The notes beneath the pieces are model-generated. The model was not told the DNA's origin. It saw only the letters and a list, made by a program, of their open reading frames with translations, and searched no databases. This document shows positions 48,923 to 58,756 of a stretch of DNA of 64,000 nt, piece by piece. Numbering within the stretch: the stretch's first letter is position 1; each line of letters opens with the position of its first letter. The position numbers and the translations under genes are program-made. This DNA comes from Rhodanobacter sp. ANJX3 (GTDB lineage Bacteria > Pseudomonadota > Gammaproteobacteria > Xanthomonadales > Rhodanobacteraceae), in contig NZ_JACHCM010000002.1 of the NCBI RefSeq assembly GCF_014200755.1, positions 558,001 to 622,000 of the forward strand. The letters run 5' to 3'.

Positions 48923-50323
48923 ATGAAGCCCTCCCGTGATCGAACCAATCATTGTCGTCATCTCCACCGCCGCGTACTGGCCGGCGTATTGGCCGTTACC
49001 CTTGCCTGCGCCGGCACCGCCGCGGCGGAGAACTTCATCGACGTGACGCCGTCGCCGCAGCAAACGCACTGGCAGGATCTCGAATTCGGCGTGATCGTGC
49101 ACTTCGGCACCAATACCTTTCTCGACCGCGAATGGGGCGACGGCAGCGCCGACCCCGCTGTGTTCAATCCCGACCAGGTCGATCCCGGCCAATGGGCGAA
49201 GGCAGCCCAGTCGGCCGGAGCGAAGTATCTTGTGCTGGTGGCCAAGCACCACGATGGCTTTGCGTTGTGGCCCACCGGCCAGAGCGACTACTCGGTAAAG
49301 AGCAGCCCGTGGCTGCACGGCAGGGGCGATCTGGTGCGCATGACCGAGCAAGCCGTGCGCAAACAGGGCATGGATTTCGGCATTTATCTGTCGCCGTGGG
49401 ACCGCCACGAACCGCGCTACAAGGACGCCAAGGCCTACGACGTTTTCTACGCCGCGCAGATGGACGAGCTGATCCAGAATTACGGACCGCTGACCGAATG
49501 GTGGCTCGATGGCGCGGGCAGCTCGGGCCATGTCTACGACTTCAAGAAATACATCGAGGAACTGCGCACGTACCAGCCCAACACCATGGTGTTCGCCGAC
49601 GTGGCGCTTTTCGATTACGGCGACATCCGCTGGGTGGGCCAGGAGGACGGCCACATCCGTGGCGAAAACTGGAACGTGATCGATCGCCATGGCGAACTTC
49701 GCTGGCGCCCGGTGGAGGTGGACACCCCGCTGCACAAGCTGCAATGGTTCTGGCACCCCAACAGCGACACCACGCTCAAAAGCGTGCCCGAGCTGATGGA
49801 CATTTGGGAAAACAGCGTCGGCCTGGGCGGCCAGCTGATGCTGGGTCTGGCGCCGAACCGGCACGGCCTGCTGCCAGCCGCCGATGTGGCGCGCCTGAAG
49901 GCCTTTGGCGAGGCACTGCAGGCGCGCTACGGCAACGACAGCGATCTGGCCCGCCGGCACCTGCCGACCGATGCCAACACCGCCGCTGCGCTGGACGGCA
50001 ACGACGACACCTTCTGGTCGGCGCCGGAAGGGTCTCATCACGCCGAGCTGGAGGTGGACTTTGCCCAGCCGGTGACCTTCGATCGCAGCCTGTCCAAGGA
50101 ATGGATCAATGCGGGTCAGCAGGTGCAGAAGTACACCGTGCAGGCATGGGTCGACGGCAGCTGGAAAACCGTCGCCAGCGCCGAGGCGATCGGCCACATG
50201 AAGATCGATCGCTTCGCGCCGGTGACCACCAGCAAGGTACGCCTGAACATCCTCTCCAGCGTGGGCACCGCGCATATCCGTGGCTTCGAGTTGTTCGACG
50301 TGGCTGAACCGGCCAAGCCCTGA
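48923..50323 (+). CDS. GH29 alpha-L-fucosidase with C-terminal discoidin-like domain
   Basis: A 466-residue exported enzyme. A signal peptide (VLAGVLAVTLACAGTAAA) is followed by a GH29 barrel: FGVIVHFGTNTFLDREWG, YLVLVAKHHDGFALWP, nucleophile Asp in TEWWLDGAGSS (about 194) and RGENWNVIDRHGELRW. From about residue 340 an F5/8 type C-like sandwich follows (LDGNDDTFWSAPEG, AELEVDFAQPVTF). It is predicted to remove alpha-1,3/1,4-linked fucose, as in plant core or Lewis-a structures. ATG 48923 (or GTG 48920) has only a weak ribosome-binding site. It is convergent with the GH35 end of the minus-strand glycosidase operon. Confidence 0.88.
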   Translation: MKPSRDRTNHCRHLHRRVLAGVLAVTLACAGTAAAENFIDVTPSPQQTHWQDLEFGVIVHFGTNTFLDREWGDGSADPAVFNPDQVDPGQWAKAAQSAGAKYLVLVAKHHDGFALWPTGQSDYSVKSSPWLHGRGDLVRMTEQAVRKQGMDFGIYLSPWDRHEPRYKDAKAYDVFYAAQMDELIQNYGPLTEWWLDGAGSSGHVYDFKKYIEELRTYQPNTMVFADVALFDYGDIRWVGQEDGHIRGENWNVIDRHGELRWRPVEVDTPLHKLQWFWHPNSDTTLKSVPELMDIWENSVGLGGQLMLGLAPNRHGLLPAADVARLKAFGEALQARYGNDSDLARRHLPTDANTAAALDGNDDTFWSAPEGSHHAELEVDFAQPVTFDRSLSKEWINAGQQVQKYTVQAWVDGSWKTVASAEAIGHMKIDRFAPVTTSKVRLNILSSVGTAHIRGFELFDVAEPAKP

Positions 50324-50458
50324 CACGTCGTCGATGAACCGGGCTCGGCAGTCCAGCGTGCGGCAGCAAAGCGATATGCGCCGCGCGATACGCCCGCCCT
50401 TTCGCCAGCCGGCGGCGCGTGATGGCGATATCAAAGCGGCGCGTCCGCACACCATGCG

Positions 50459-52303
50459 TCAGTGCGCCGGCACCGACCACACCGGCTGCGCCGAGCCGGT
50501 GACTTTGGCATCGTGGCTCGTCTGCAGATCGAAGATCACCAGCGTGTTGTCGCCGCGCGCCAGCCACGGTGCCGGCACGTACAGCGAACGCTGCGGACCA
50601 ATATTCCAGATACGGCCGAGGTTTCGGCCATTGACCCAGGCTGCCCCCTTACCGAACGCACTGACATCCAGGTAGGTATCGGCCGGCTGCGCCACGTGCA
50701 CGCGCGCCCGGTGAAATGCCGGGCCGTCCACCGCGGCGGCGGTCCACCCGTGCAGCGCATCGGGCGAACGCATAGGCAGCGGATAAACCTGCCAATCGCT
50801 CAGCCGCTTGCCGTCCAGCCAGACCGGATCGACCAGGCCGGCACGCCCATCGGCCAGGTGCGGGCCGTAGTTGATGCGTCCGGTATTCTCCACCAGGATA
50901 TCCAGCGTATGGCGGCCCGCGCCAAGTGTGATTGGCAGCGTTTCCTGTTTCAGGGCGCGATCGGCCGTACCCAACGGCTTGCGATCCAGGTAGACCGCCG
51001 CGTAATCGCGCACATCGCCCAGATAGAGCTGCCCCTTGACCGGCCCGCTGACCTGGGTGCGGTAGAGGATGTAGCCGTAATCCTGGCCGAACTGCTCCAT
51101 CGGCGCCGGTTGGTCGACATGGATGGGGTCGGGCAGGTTGTCCCACAGCGACGCCGACTCGCCCAGGGTGATCGCCGGCAGCGTCATGAACGGCGTCGGC
51201 TCCGGCAGCGGCGGTGGCATGACGCCGGTCGCCCTGGCGATGACCTGGCGGAACAGCGCGAACTTGGGCGTGGGCCGGCCGGCTTCGTCCAGCGCGGCGT
51301 CGTAGTCATAGCTGGTGGTCTGTGCGACGTAGTGATCGGCCGGGCCGCCCTGGTCGTTGGCACCGTTCATGAAGCCGAAGCTGGTGCCGCCCTCGAACAT
51401 GTAGAGATTGACCGAATCGCCCTGCCCCAGCATCCACGCCAGTTCGCTTGCCTGCTGGACGGCGTCGGTGTGCGCGTGCTTGCCGCCCCAGCCGTCGAAC
51501 CAGCCGGCCCAGTATTCGCCCACCATGCGCGGTTGCCGCGGACGAAAGGCCGCGAGTTTCGCCAGCGCGCTTTTCGCCTCGCCGGGCGCAAAATTGGCCA
51601 CCGCCAGCACGCCGGGCAAGGCATCGTTGGCCAGCATGTCGGCGCCATCGGAGGTGAACAGCAGGTTCTGGCCCAGCCCGGCGCGAACCAGCGATTGACG
51701 GATGTCGTCCATGTACTGCCGGTCATTGCCATACGAGCCGTATTCGTTCTCCACCTGCACCGCGACGATCGGCCCGCCGCGCGCGGCCATCAACGGCGCC
51801 AGCTCCTGCCCCAGACGCTGGAAATACGTCTCGACCGCCGCGAGGTAGGCCGGATCGCGCGTGCGCACGCGCAGGTGCGGATCGGCAAACAGCCAGGCGG
51901 GAAAACCGCCGGCCTCCCACTCGGCGCAAACGTAAGGGCCCGGCCGCAGGATCACGTTCAGCCCCTCCTCCTGCGCCATGCGCACGAAGGCAGCCACGTC
52001 GTTGCGTCCGCTGAAATCGAACTGGCCGCGCTGCGCTTCCACCGCGTTCCAGAACACATACGTCTGTACCGTATTGAGCCCCATCGCACGCGCCTTGCTC
52101 AGGCGATCGCGCCAGTACTCTCGCGGGATACGCTGAAAATGCATCGAGCCGGAGATGATCTGGTACGGCTTACCGTGGCTGACGAAATGATCGCCCTGGA
52201 TGACGATCGGGCCGGCCGCGACCGGCGTATCGGCCGCGGTTGACCTGCCACAAAAGCCGTACAACACCGCACACAGCGACAGGCTCAGCAGGACGCTCTT
52301 CAT
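50459..52303 (-). CDS. GH35 beta-galactosidase
   Basis: A 614-residue exported enzyme. A Sec signal peptide (MKSVLLSLSLCAVLYGFCG, cut near TAA/DT) precedes a GH35 barrel with ILRPGPYVCAEWEAGGFPAW, acid/base Glu in QVENEYGSYG (about 186) and nucleophile Glu in MVGEYWAGWFD (about 263). C-terminal sandwiches end in FGKGAAWVNGRNLGRIW. ATG 52303 overlaps the GH92 stop by ATGA; a much longer open frame upstream is only the GH92 gene read in another frame. It is the last gene of the operon. It likely removes terminal beta-galactose, for example from Lewis-a antennae. Confidence 0.92.
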   Translation of the reverse strand: MKSVLLSLSLCAVLYGFCGRSTAADTPVAAGPIVIQGDHFVSHGKPYQIISGSMHFQRIPREYWRDRLSKARAMGLNTVQTYVFWNAVEAQRGQFDFSGRNDVAAFVRMAQEEGLNVILRPGPYVCAEWEAGGFPAWLFADPHLRVRTRDPAYLAAVETYFQRLGQELAPLMAARGGPIVAVQVENEYGSYGNDRQYMDDIRQSLVRAGLGQNLLFTSDGADMLANDALPGVLAVANFAPGEAKSALAKLAAFRPRQPRMVGEYWAGWFDGWGGKHAHTDAVQQASELAWMLGQGDSVNLYMFEGGTSFGFMNGANDQGGPADHYVAQTTSYDYDAALDEAGRPTPKFALFRQVIARATGVMPPPLPEPTPFMTLPAITLGESASLWDNLPDPIHVDQPAPMEQFGQDYGYILYRTQVSGPVKGQLYLGDVRDYAAVYLDRKPLGTADRALKQETLPITLGAGRHTLDILVENTGRINYGPHLADGRAGLVDPVWLDGKRLSDWQVYPLPMRSPDALHGWTAAAVDGPAFHRARVHVAQPADTYLDVSAFGKGAAWVNGRNLGRIWNIGPQRSLYVPAPWLARGDNTLVIFDLQTSHDAKVTGSAQPVWSVPAH

Positions 52304-54657
52304 ACTGTTTCGCCGAATGAGGGTGGCAAATCGACCGCCGCCGATCCGTAATGTTTGTTCGGCTTGTCGCCCATCACGAACAGCAGATGACCGCCCGCCG
52401 CCAGGTCGGCGTGTCGGAACCAGGTGCGACTGTAAGGCTGGCCGTTCCATTGCACCGACTGGATGTATGGCCGGTCCGGCCCGTTGTCGCGCGCCTCGAT
52501 CATCAGGCGGCGCCCCTGGGCCAGCGTCAGCTCCGCGCGGTCGAACAGCGGACTGCCCAGCACATAGGTGGCACTGACCGGATCGACCGGATAGAAGCCC
52601 AGCGCGCTCAGCACATACCAAGCGCTGATCTGGCCGCAGTCGTCGTTGCCCGCCAGCCCGTCGGGCTGGTCGCGATACATGCTCTCGCACAACATCCGCA
52701 CGCGCGACTGGGTTTTGTAATGCTGGCCGGCATAGGCGTACAGATACGCCACGTGATGGCTCGGCTCGTTGCCGTGCGCGTACTGGCCGACCATGCCGGC
52801 GATATCCGGCGGCGCGTCGGGCGGCAGGGCCGAACTCATGTTGAACAGGTGATCGAGCTTTTTGACGAAGGCATCGCGGCCGCCGAACATCGTCATGTAG
52901 TGATAGATGTCGTGCTGGTTCAGGAAGGTCGCTTCCCACGCATTGCTTTCCGTATAGTCGCGCCATTTCTTGAAGTGACCCAGCCCACGCGGGTCGAACG
53001 GGGTCATCCACTGCCCGTCGGTCGCGCGCGGCTGCATGAAATGGTTGGCCGGGTTGAACAGGTGTCGATAGTTGCGCGACTGCGCCAGCAGGGTGCGGTG
53101 GTCGTCCATCGCGCCGGCGGCCTTGGCCATTTGCGCCACGGCCCAGTCGTCGTAGGCGTATTCCAGCGTCTTGCTGACCGCCTCCTCGACTGTATCGCTG
53201 GGCAGGTAGCCGAGTTTGCGGTACTGGGCCAGCCCACGATAGTCGTCTTGCAGAGCGCGCTGGCGATAGATCGGCCAGGCGCTGGTGTAGTCGATGCCGT
53301 TGAAGCCTTTGGCCTGCGCCTCGGCAATCACCACGGCCGAGTGGTAGCCGATCATGCAGCCGGTTTCCACGCCCTGCAGCGGCCACACGGGCGGCCCGGC
53401 CGGACTCTCCTTGGCCATGCGCACCAGGCCGTTGACCAGATCCGGAACCCGTTCGGGCTGGATCAGAGTGAACATCGGATGCAGGGCGCGATAGGTATCC
53501 CACAGCGAATACGTGCTGTAGTTGTGGGCACCGTTCGGCAATTGATGGATAGTCATATCCATGCCGCGGTAACGGCCATCGACATCGCTGAACAGCGAGG
53601 GGGCCAGCATGGTGTGGTACATCGCGGTGTAGAAAATCCGCTGATCGCGCGCCGACGGCGTGCTGATGCGCACACGCCCCAGTTCGCGCTCCCATGCGGC
53701 CACAGCCGCCGCGTGCACGCCGGCGAAATCCCAGCCGGGCAGTTCGGTGTCGAGATTGCGCAGGGCGTTCTCGACGCTGACCGCCGAGATGCCCACTTTC
53801 ACCAGCAACGGCGCGTCGTGCGCATTGGGGTAATACAGAACCGTCTTGAGATTGGTGCCGCTGGCATGCCGCGCGGTGGCCGCGAGCGCCGTGTCGTTGG
53901 CGTACACCTGGGCGCGGGCGAACGGCCGCGACAGCTTCATCGCGAAATAGATATGGCGGCCATCGGCCCACTCGTGCACGCGACGTCCACCGGTCAGCGT
54001 GCGGTCGTCGACCACGGTCAGCTCGGCGTCGGACACGCGCGTGGGCGTGGTCGGGTTGTCCTGCATGCCGTGGAACAGGTCAACCACCAGATGGCCGCTC
54101 TGCCCGGCCGGAAAGGTATATCGATGCAGGCCGGCGCGCTCGGTGGCGGTCAGCTCGGCGCGGATGCCGTAATCTTTCAGCAGCACGCTGTAGTAGCCCG
54201 GCGTCGCGGACTCGTCGGCATGGTCGTAGCGCGAGCGGTAACCGGCCTGTGGATTTTCCAGGCTGCCCGGCATGATCTTTACCTCGCCGGTGGCCGGCAT
54301 CACCAATACGTCGAGCATGTCGCCAATGCCGGTGCCTGACAGATGGGTATGCGAAAACCCCATGATCGAACCATCGTCACGGTAATAACCCGAGCACGAA
54401 TCCCACACGGCGTTGTACGTGTCCGGACTGAGCTGCACCATGCCGAACGGCAGGCTGGCGCCGGGAAAGGTATGGCCGTGTCCGCCGGTGCCGATGAAGA
54501 CATCGACGTGCCGGGTCAGGTCGGCGAGCGCGGCGGCGGCGCCGGCGGAAGACTCCATCGCCTTCGGCGGCAACGGCAGCGCGGCGGCGAATCCGTCGCT
54601 GGCAGCGGCCAGCGCAAAGGCGATGGCGCCCTGCAAAAAACCTCGACGTGTAAGCAT
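52300..54657 (-). CDS. GH92 alpha-mannosidase, Tat-exported
   Basis: A 785-residue calcium-dependent exo-alpha-mannosidase. It has a twin-arginine leader (MLTRRGFLQGAIAFALAAAS). The GH92 N-domain has VDVFIGTGGHGHTFPGASLP and FSHTHLSGTG; the catalytic barrel has HGNEPSHHVAYLY (acid Glu, about 627) and GNDDCGQISAWYVLSALGFY, with the Asp pair for the base. GH92 enzymes trim alpha-1,2/1,3/1,6-mannose from N-glycans. It starts 33 bases after GH125 and overlaps GH35 by four bases, so all are probably cotranscribed. Confidence 0.93.
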   Translation of the reverse strand: MLTRRGFLQGAIAFALAAASDGFAAALPLPPKAMESSAGAAAALADLTRHVDVFIGTGGHGHTFPGASLPFGMVQLSPDTYNAVWDSCSGYYRDDGSIMGFSHTHLSGTGIGDMLDVLVMPATGEVKIMPGSLENPQAGYRSRYDHADESATPGYYSVLLKDYGIRAELTATERAGLHRYTFPAGQSGHLVVDLFHGMQDNPTTPTRVSDAELTVVDDRTLTGGRRVHEWADGRHIYFAMKLSRPFARAQVYANDTALAATARHASGTNLKTVLYYPNAHDAPLLVKVGISAVSVENALRNLDTELPGWDFAGVHAAAVAAWERELGRVRISTPSARDQRIFYTAMYHTMLAPSLFSDVDGRYRGMDMTIHQLPNGAHNYSTYSLWDTYRALHPMFTLIQPERVPDLVNGLVRMAKESPAGPPVWPLQGVETGCMIGYHSAVVIAEAQAKGFNGIDYTSAWPIYRQRALQDDYRGLAQYRKLGYLPSDTVEEAVSKTLEYAYDDWAVAQMAKAAGAMDDHRTLLAQSRNYRHLFNPANHFMQPRATDGQWMTPFDPRGLGHFKKWRDYTESNAWEATFLNQHDIYHYMTMFGGRDAFVKKLDHLFNMSSALPPDAPPDIAGMVGQYAHGNEPSHHVAYLYAYAGQHYKTQSRVRMLCESMYRDQPDGLAGNDDCGQISAWYVLSALGFYPVDPVSATYVLGSPLFDRAELTLAQGRRLMIEARDNGPDRPYIQSVQWNGQPYSRTWFRHADLAAGGHLLFVMGDKPNKHYGSAAVDLPPSFGETV

Positions 54658-54690
54658 GCATCATCTCGGGTCGGGCCACCGCACGGCGAT

Positions 54691-56130
54691 TCAAGCCTTC
54701 AGCAGCGCGGGATGGCGTTGGTGGATATCGACGATCAGCTCGCCGAACAGTGTGTTGGCCCAGGCGAACCAGGGACGGGTGAAATGGGTCGGGTCGTCCT
54801 GGTCGAAGGCTTCGTGCATGAAACCGGTGCCTGCATCGGTATCGCGCAGCCACGCCAGGCACTGGGCGATCTCGGCCGGCTCCTCGCTGGTGAGCGCGCG
54901 CATCATGATCGACATCGGCCAGATCATCCGCAGCCCTTCGTGCGGGCCGCCGACACCCTCGGCGGCGCGGCCTTGAAAGAAATACGGATTGCGCGTGCTC
55001 CACACCCGTGCACGGGTGCGCTGGTACAGCGGGTCGCTGCGCTGGCAGCAGCCAAGATAAGGCAGGCCCAGCAGGCTCGGCACGTTGGCGTCGTCCATGA
55101 ACAGCTGGTTGCCATAACCGTCGATCTCGTAGGCCCAGTGCGCTTCGCTGCCGGCTTCGCGCATCAGTCCGTCGCGCTGCGTAGCCTGTTCCACTTCCGT
55201 AGCCAGCGCCTCGCAGCGCGCGGCGAAATCGTTGTCGTGATGGATCGCGCGGCTCATCTGCGCCAGCTGGCGCAGCGACACCGTCGCGAAAAGATTGGAC
55301 GGCACCAGCAACGGATAGAGGCAGGCGTCGTCGGACGGACGGAACATCGAGTGAATCATGCCGTTGGGCCGCGTCGGATTGCCGTAACCCGCCAAAAACT
55401 GGGTCTCGGTCGGCACCTCCGACACGCGCTGAAAATGATACGGGCCGCGGTCGTGCTTGCGCTGCTGCTCGACGAAAGTGGACAGCACGAGGTGCATGGC
55501 CTGGCGCCAGTCGTCATCGAACGGCTCGGTATCGCCAGTGGCCTGCCAGTAACCGTGCGCCAGCCGAACGGGATAGCACAGCGAGTCGACCTCCCACTTG
55601 CGCTCGCCCACGCCCGGATACTTGTCCGTCACATCGTGCACGGACCAGCTCAGCGGCGAATCGTGCGGGCCGGGCATGAAGGCATTGGCGTAAGGATCGA
55701 TACGGATGCAGCGCGCCTGGCGCCGGATCAGACCGCGATAGAGCTGCCGCAGCGCGGCATCGCGCGACGCCAGCGGCAGATAGGGATGCACCTGCGCGGA
55801 AGAATCGCGCAGCCACATCGCGTCGATGTCGCCGGTAATGACAAACGTATCCGGCTTGCCGTCGAGGGTGCCGATCTGCACCGTGGTATCGAGCGTGTTG
55901 GGGTAGCAGTTTTCAAACATCCACGCCAGCTTGGGATCGGCGATGCTCGCGCGCACCGCGGCCAGCTGACGCTCCACCGCCTGGCTGACGAATTTGCGCC
56001 CGGACGGCGGCGGACGCTTGCTCGTCAACCGCGGCGCGGCGGCAGCCAGAGCAACACCAGTACCGGCACCCAGGGCCGATGCCGCGCCAGCCAGCCCCAT
56101 CCATTTCAACAGCTCGCGACGCGTCGGCAT
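54691..56130 (-). CDS. GH125 exo-alpha-1,6-mannosidase, Tat-exported
   Basis: A 479-residue (alpha/alpha)6-barrel enzyme. The twin-arginine leader MPTRRELLKWMGLAGAASAL starts at ATG 56130, which has GGGGAG upstream; a longer frame (to 56193) is not supported. GH125 markers are FENCYPNTLDTTVQ, ITGDIDAMWLRDSSAQVHPY, KWEVDSLCYPVRLAHGYW and ANVPSLLGLPYLG. The family removes alpha-1,6-linked mannose from N-glycan cores with inversion. It lies 19 bases after the GH3 gene. Together with GH92 it should strip all alpha-mannose from a paucimannose core. Confidence 0.92.
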   Translation of the reverse strand: MPTRRELLKWMGLAGAASALGAGTGVALAAAAPRLTSKRPPPSGRKFVSQAVERQLAAVRASIADPKLAWMFENCYPNTLDTTVQIGTLDGKPDTFVITGDIDAMWLRDSSAQVHPYLPLASRDAALRQLYRGLIRRQARCIRIDPYANAFMPGPHDSPLSWSVHDVTDKYPGVGERKWEVDSLCYPVRLAHGYWQATGDTEPFDDDWRQAMHLVLSTFVEQQRKHDRGPYHFQRVSEVPTETQFLAGYGNPTRPNGMIHSMFRPSDDACLYPLLVPSNLFATVSLRQLAQMSRAIHHDNDFAARCEALATEVEQATQRDGLMREAGSEAHWAYEIDGYGNQLFMDDANVPSLLGLPYLGCCQRSDPLYQRTRARVWSTRNPYFFQGRAAEGVGGPHEGLRMIWPMSIMMRALTSEEPAEIAQCLAWLRDTDAGTGFMHEAFDQDDPTHFTRPWFAWANTLFGELIVDIHQRHPALLKA

Positions 56131-56149
56131 GCTTTTACTCCCCGCCTCA

Positions 56150-58756
56150 TCAGTGCGGCAGCACTTGCTGACCGGTAATCGCGAAATCGGCACTCACACC
56201 AGGAACTGAGTCGGGCTGGCCGCCACCGACGAATACCTGATACTGGCCGGCACTGACCGCACGCGTGCCGCCCTCATCCACCGTGCTGAGATCGCGCGCG
56301 GACAGCATGAAGTGCACATGACGCTGCTCGCCGGCCGCCAGATGCACGCGCTGGAAACCCACCAGCGCATGGCGACTGGCCAGCGGCGTCTGCGGCGGCA
56401 CCAGGTAGACCTGGACGACCTCGTCACCCTCCCGTCCACCATCGTTGCGCACGTCTACACCGACGTCCAGCGGCTGGCCGGCGGTCAGCTGCGTGGACGA
56501 CAGCGTCGGCGCGGCATATGCAAAATGCGTATAGCTGAGGCCATAGCCGAACGCATACAGCGGCGTGTCGCGGAAATAACGGTAAGTGCGGCCTTGCATG
56601 GCATAGCTGACGAACGGCGGCAGGTCGCGACCGGAGCGGTAGAAAGTCACCGGCAATCGTCCGCCGGGGTTGTAGTCGCCAGCCAGTGTCTGCGCAATGG
56701 CGACACCGCCCTGTGCCCCCGGATACCACGCCGCGACGATCGCATCGGCGTGCTGCTGCGCCCAGTTCAGCGCCACCGCACTGCCGGACATCAGCACCAC
56801 GACCAGCGGCTTGCCGCTGGCGGCGACGCGCTGGAGCAAGGCGTCCTGCACGGATGGCAGCTCGATGTCGGTGCGATCGCCGCCGTCGAAACCCGGCACA
56901 TCGATTTGCAGTTCTTCGCCTTCCACATCCGGCGACAAGCCGACGAAAGCCACCACCGCATCGGCCTTGGCCACGGCGGCTGCCGCTTCGGCGAGCTGCG
57001 CCGTCGCCGGCGCCAGCCATTGCAGTCGGATGCCCTGATCCTGCCCGCTGTGCACCAGTTCCAGCCGGATCGCATGCGGTTGCGTGTCGGCAAAATGGAG
57101 CGGCACCTGCAACGCACCGGCGCCGGTGCGATCGCCCAGTACCGGCTTGCCATCGACAAAAAGACGTACCGGATCGTGGCCGGCGCAGTCGAAACAGCGA
57201 TCCACGTGCACCGCCAGTACGTAGTCGCCCGCGCCGGGCGGCAGCAGCTGGCCATCCCAGCGCACCGCGTAGCGGTCGGCGCGCAACCCTTCGGCCGGCG
57301 CGATGTGGTCCCAGTCGAAATCGATCCGTCTGTCGGTGCGCCGCACGGTCGGCGAGCCGCCGAAGTCGGTGTTGTCGAAATAGCTGCCGGCCAGCCCTAC
57401 CCGGCCCTGAGGATCGCGCAAGGCGGTTTCGGGAACCGGAATCGGCACGGCAGCGGCGATCGGCGAGCCCTGCGCATAGGCCACGCGGTCGGCACCGAAG
57501 CGATCACGCAAACCTTGCAACGGCGTGACCGGTGCGCGAGGGGTACCGTGATAGTTCGCTTCCAGCGTTTCCAGCGTATCGGCATTGGGCCCGACGACCG
57601 CCAGCCGTGTATCGGGGCGCAGCGGCAAAATGCCGTGCGCGTTTTTCAGCAGCACCATCGACTCCAGCGCGGCGTGGAGCGCGAGCTGCCGGTCGGCCGG
57701 CGTATCGACCTGATCGGCGCCGATCGTCCGGTAGGGATCAGCGGATGCCGGCGCCAGCTCGCCCAGCCGGTAGCGCGCACTGAACAGGCGCACCAGGGCG
57801 CGATCGATCACGGCGCTGTCGAGCTGCCCGTGCTGCACGGCTTGCGTGAGATCGGCATAGGCATGGCCGCAGTCCAGGTCGGTGCCGGCACGAATAGACG
57901 CCGCCGAGGACTGCGCATTATCCGGTTTGAAATAATGGAACTTGGTCATGTCGTCGACCGCATCGCAATCGGACACGACAAAGCCGCGAAAGCCCCAGTC
58001 CTTGCGCAGACGCTGATCCAGCAGCCAGGGGTCGGCGCACACCGGCGTACCGTGCAGCGCGTTGTAGGCGCACATCACCGATTCGGCCTGGCCCTCGACG
58101 ATGGCCGTCCGAAACGCCGGCAGATAGGTCGCCTCCAGATCGTGCGGCGACACGTCGATATCGAAGCCGTGCCGACCCGCCTCCGGCCCGCTGTGCACGG
58201 CCAGGTGCTTGGGCGTGGCGATGGCGCGCGGATGCGCCAGGTCGTCGCCCTGGATGCCGCCGATGAAACCCACCGCCAGCTTGCCGGTGAGAAACGGGTC
58301 TTCGCCGTAAGTTTCCTGGCCGCGGCCCCAGCGCGGATCGCGAAAAATATTCACGTTCGGCGACCAGATCGTCAGCCCCTGGTAACGGCCGTGATCGTGT
58401 CCGGCACCGATGGCGTTGAAACGCGCGCGCGCCTCGGTCGACACCACCGTGCCCACGCCGTGCAGCAGCGACGGGTTCCAGCTGGCGGCCAGCGCGATGG
58501 CCTGGGGGAATACCGTGGCGTAACCGCCACGGGCCAGGCCGTGCAGACCCTCGCCCCACCACTCGTAAGCGGGCACGCCAAGGCGCGATATCGCCGGCGC
58601 CCCGCTCTGCGTCTGGTCAACCTTTTCGGGCAGCGTCATCTTCGCCACCAGCGCTGCGGCGCGCGTATCGACAGTGTCATTCGCGGCATTGGCCGATCCA
58701 CCCGCCAGCGCGAGGATGGCGATGATGCCGGCGACAGCAACACGGGGCGTCGTCAT
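56150..58756 (-). CDS. GH3 beta-xylosidase/glucosidase with PA14 insertion
   Basis: An 868-residue exported enzyme. A signal peptide (VAVAGIIAILALAGGSANA) is followed by a GH3 barrel with YEWWGEGLHGLARGG (the beta-xylosidase-type WW-x-E-x-LHG), KHLAVHSGPEAGRHGFD and nucleophile Asp in VVSDCDAVDDM (about 262). In the second domain a PA14 module (about 440-590: GLAGSYFDNTDFGG through QGIRLQWLAP) is inserted. A fibronectin-III-like end follows. Within this operon a beta-1,2-xylosidase acting on the plant N-glycan core is the natural proposal. ATG 58756 shares one base with the GH2 stop. Confidence 0.9.
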   Translation of the reverse strand: MTTPRVAVAGIIAILALAGGSANAANDTVDTRAAALVAKMTLPEKVDQTQSGAPAISRLGVPAYEWWGEGLHGLARGGYATVFPQAIALAASWNPSLLHGVGTVVSTEARARFNAIGAGHDHGRYQGLTIWSPNVNIFRDPRWGRGQETYGEDPFLTGKLAVGFIGGIQGDDLAHPRAIATPKHLAVHSGPEAGRHGFDIDVSPHDLEATYLPAFRTAIVEGQAESVMCAYNALHGTPVCADPWLLDQRLRKDWGFRGFVVSDCDAVDDMTKFHYFKPDNAQSSAASIRAGTDLDCGHAYADLTQAVQHGQLDSAVIDRALVRLFSARYRLGELAPASADPYRTIGADQVDTPADRQLALHAALESMVLLKNAHGILPLRPDTRLAVVGPNADTLETLEANYHGTPRAPVTPLQGLRDRFGADRVAYAQGSPIAAAVPIPVPETALRDPQGRVGLAGSYFDNTDFGGSPTVRRTDRRIDFDWDHIAPAEGLRADRYAVRWDGQLLPPGAGDYVLAVHVDRCFDCAGHDPVRLFVDGKPVLGDRTGAGALQVPLHFADTQPHAIRLELVHSGQDQGIRLQWLAPATAQLAEAAAAVAKADAVVAFVGLSPDVEGEELQIDVPGFDGGDRTDIELPSVQDALLQRVAASGKPLVVVLMSGSAVALNWAQQHADAIVAAWYPGAQGGVAIAQTLAGDYNPGGRLPVTFYRSGRDLPPFVSYAMQGRTYRYFRDTPLYAFGYGLSYTHFAYAAPTLSSTQLTAGQPLDVGVDVRNDGGREGDEVVQVYLVPPQTPLASRHALVGFQRVHLAAGEQRHVHFMLSARDLSTVDEGGTRAVSAGQYQVFVGGGQPDSVPGVSADFAITGQQVLPH

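Noticed and set aside
50459..53971. One continuous 1170-codon open frame on the minus strand
   Set aside because: Only the part from 52303 down is GH35. The upstream part is the GH92 gene read in another frame, Arg/Gly-rich and with no domain; GH92 itself is clearly coded there.
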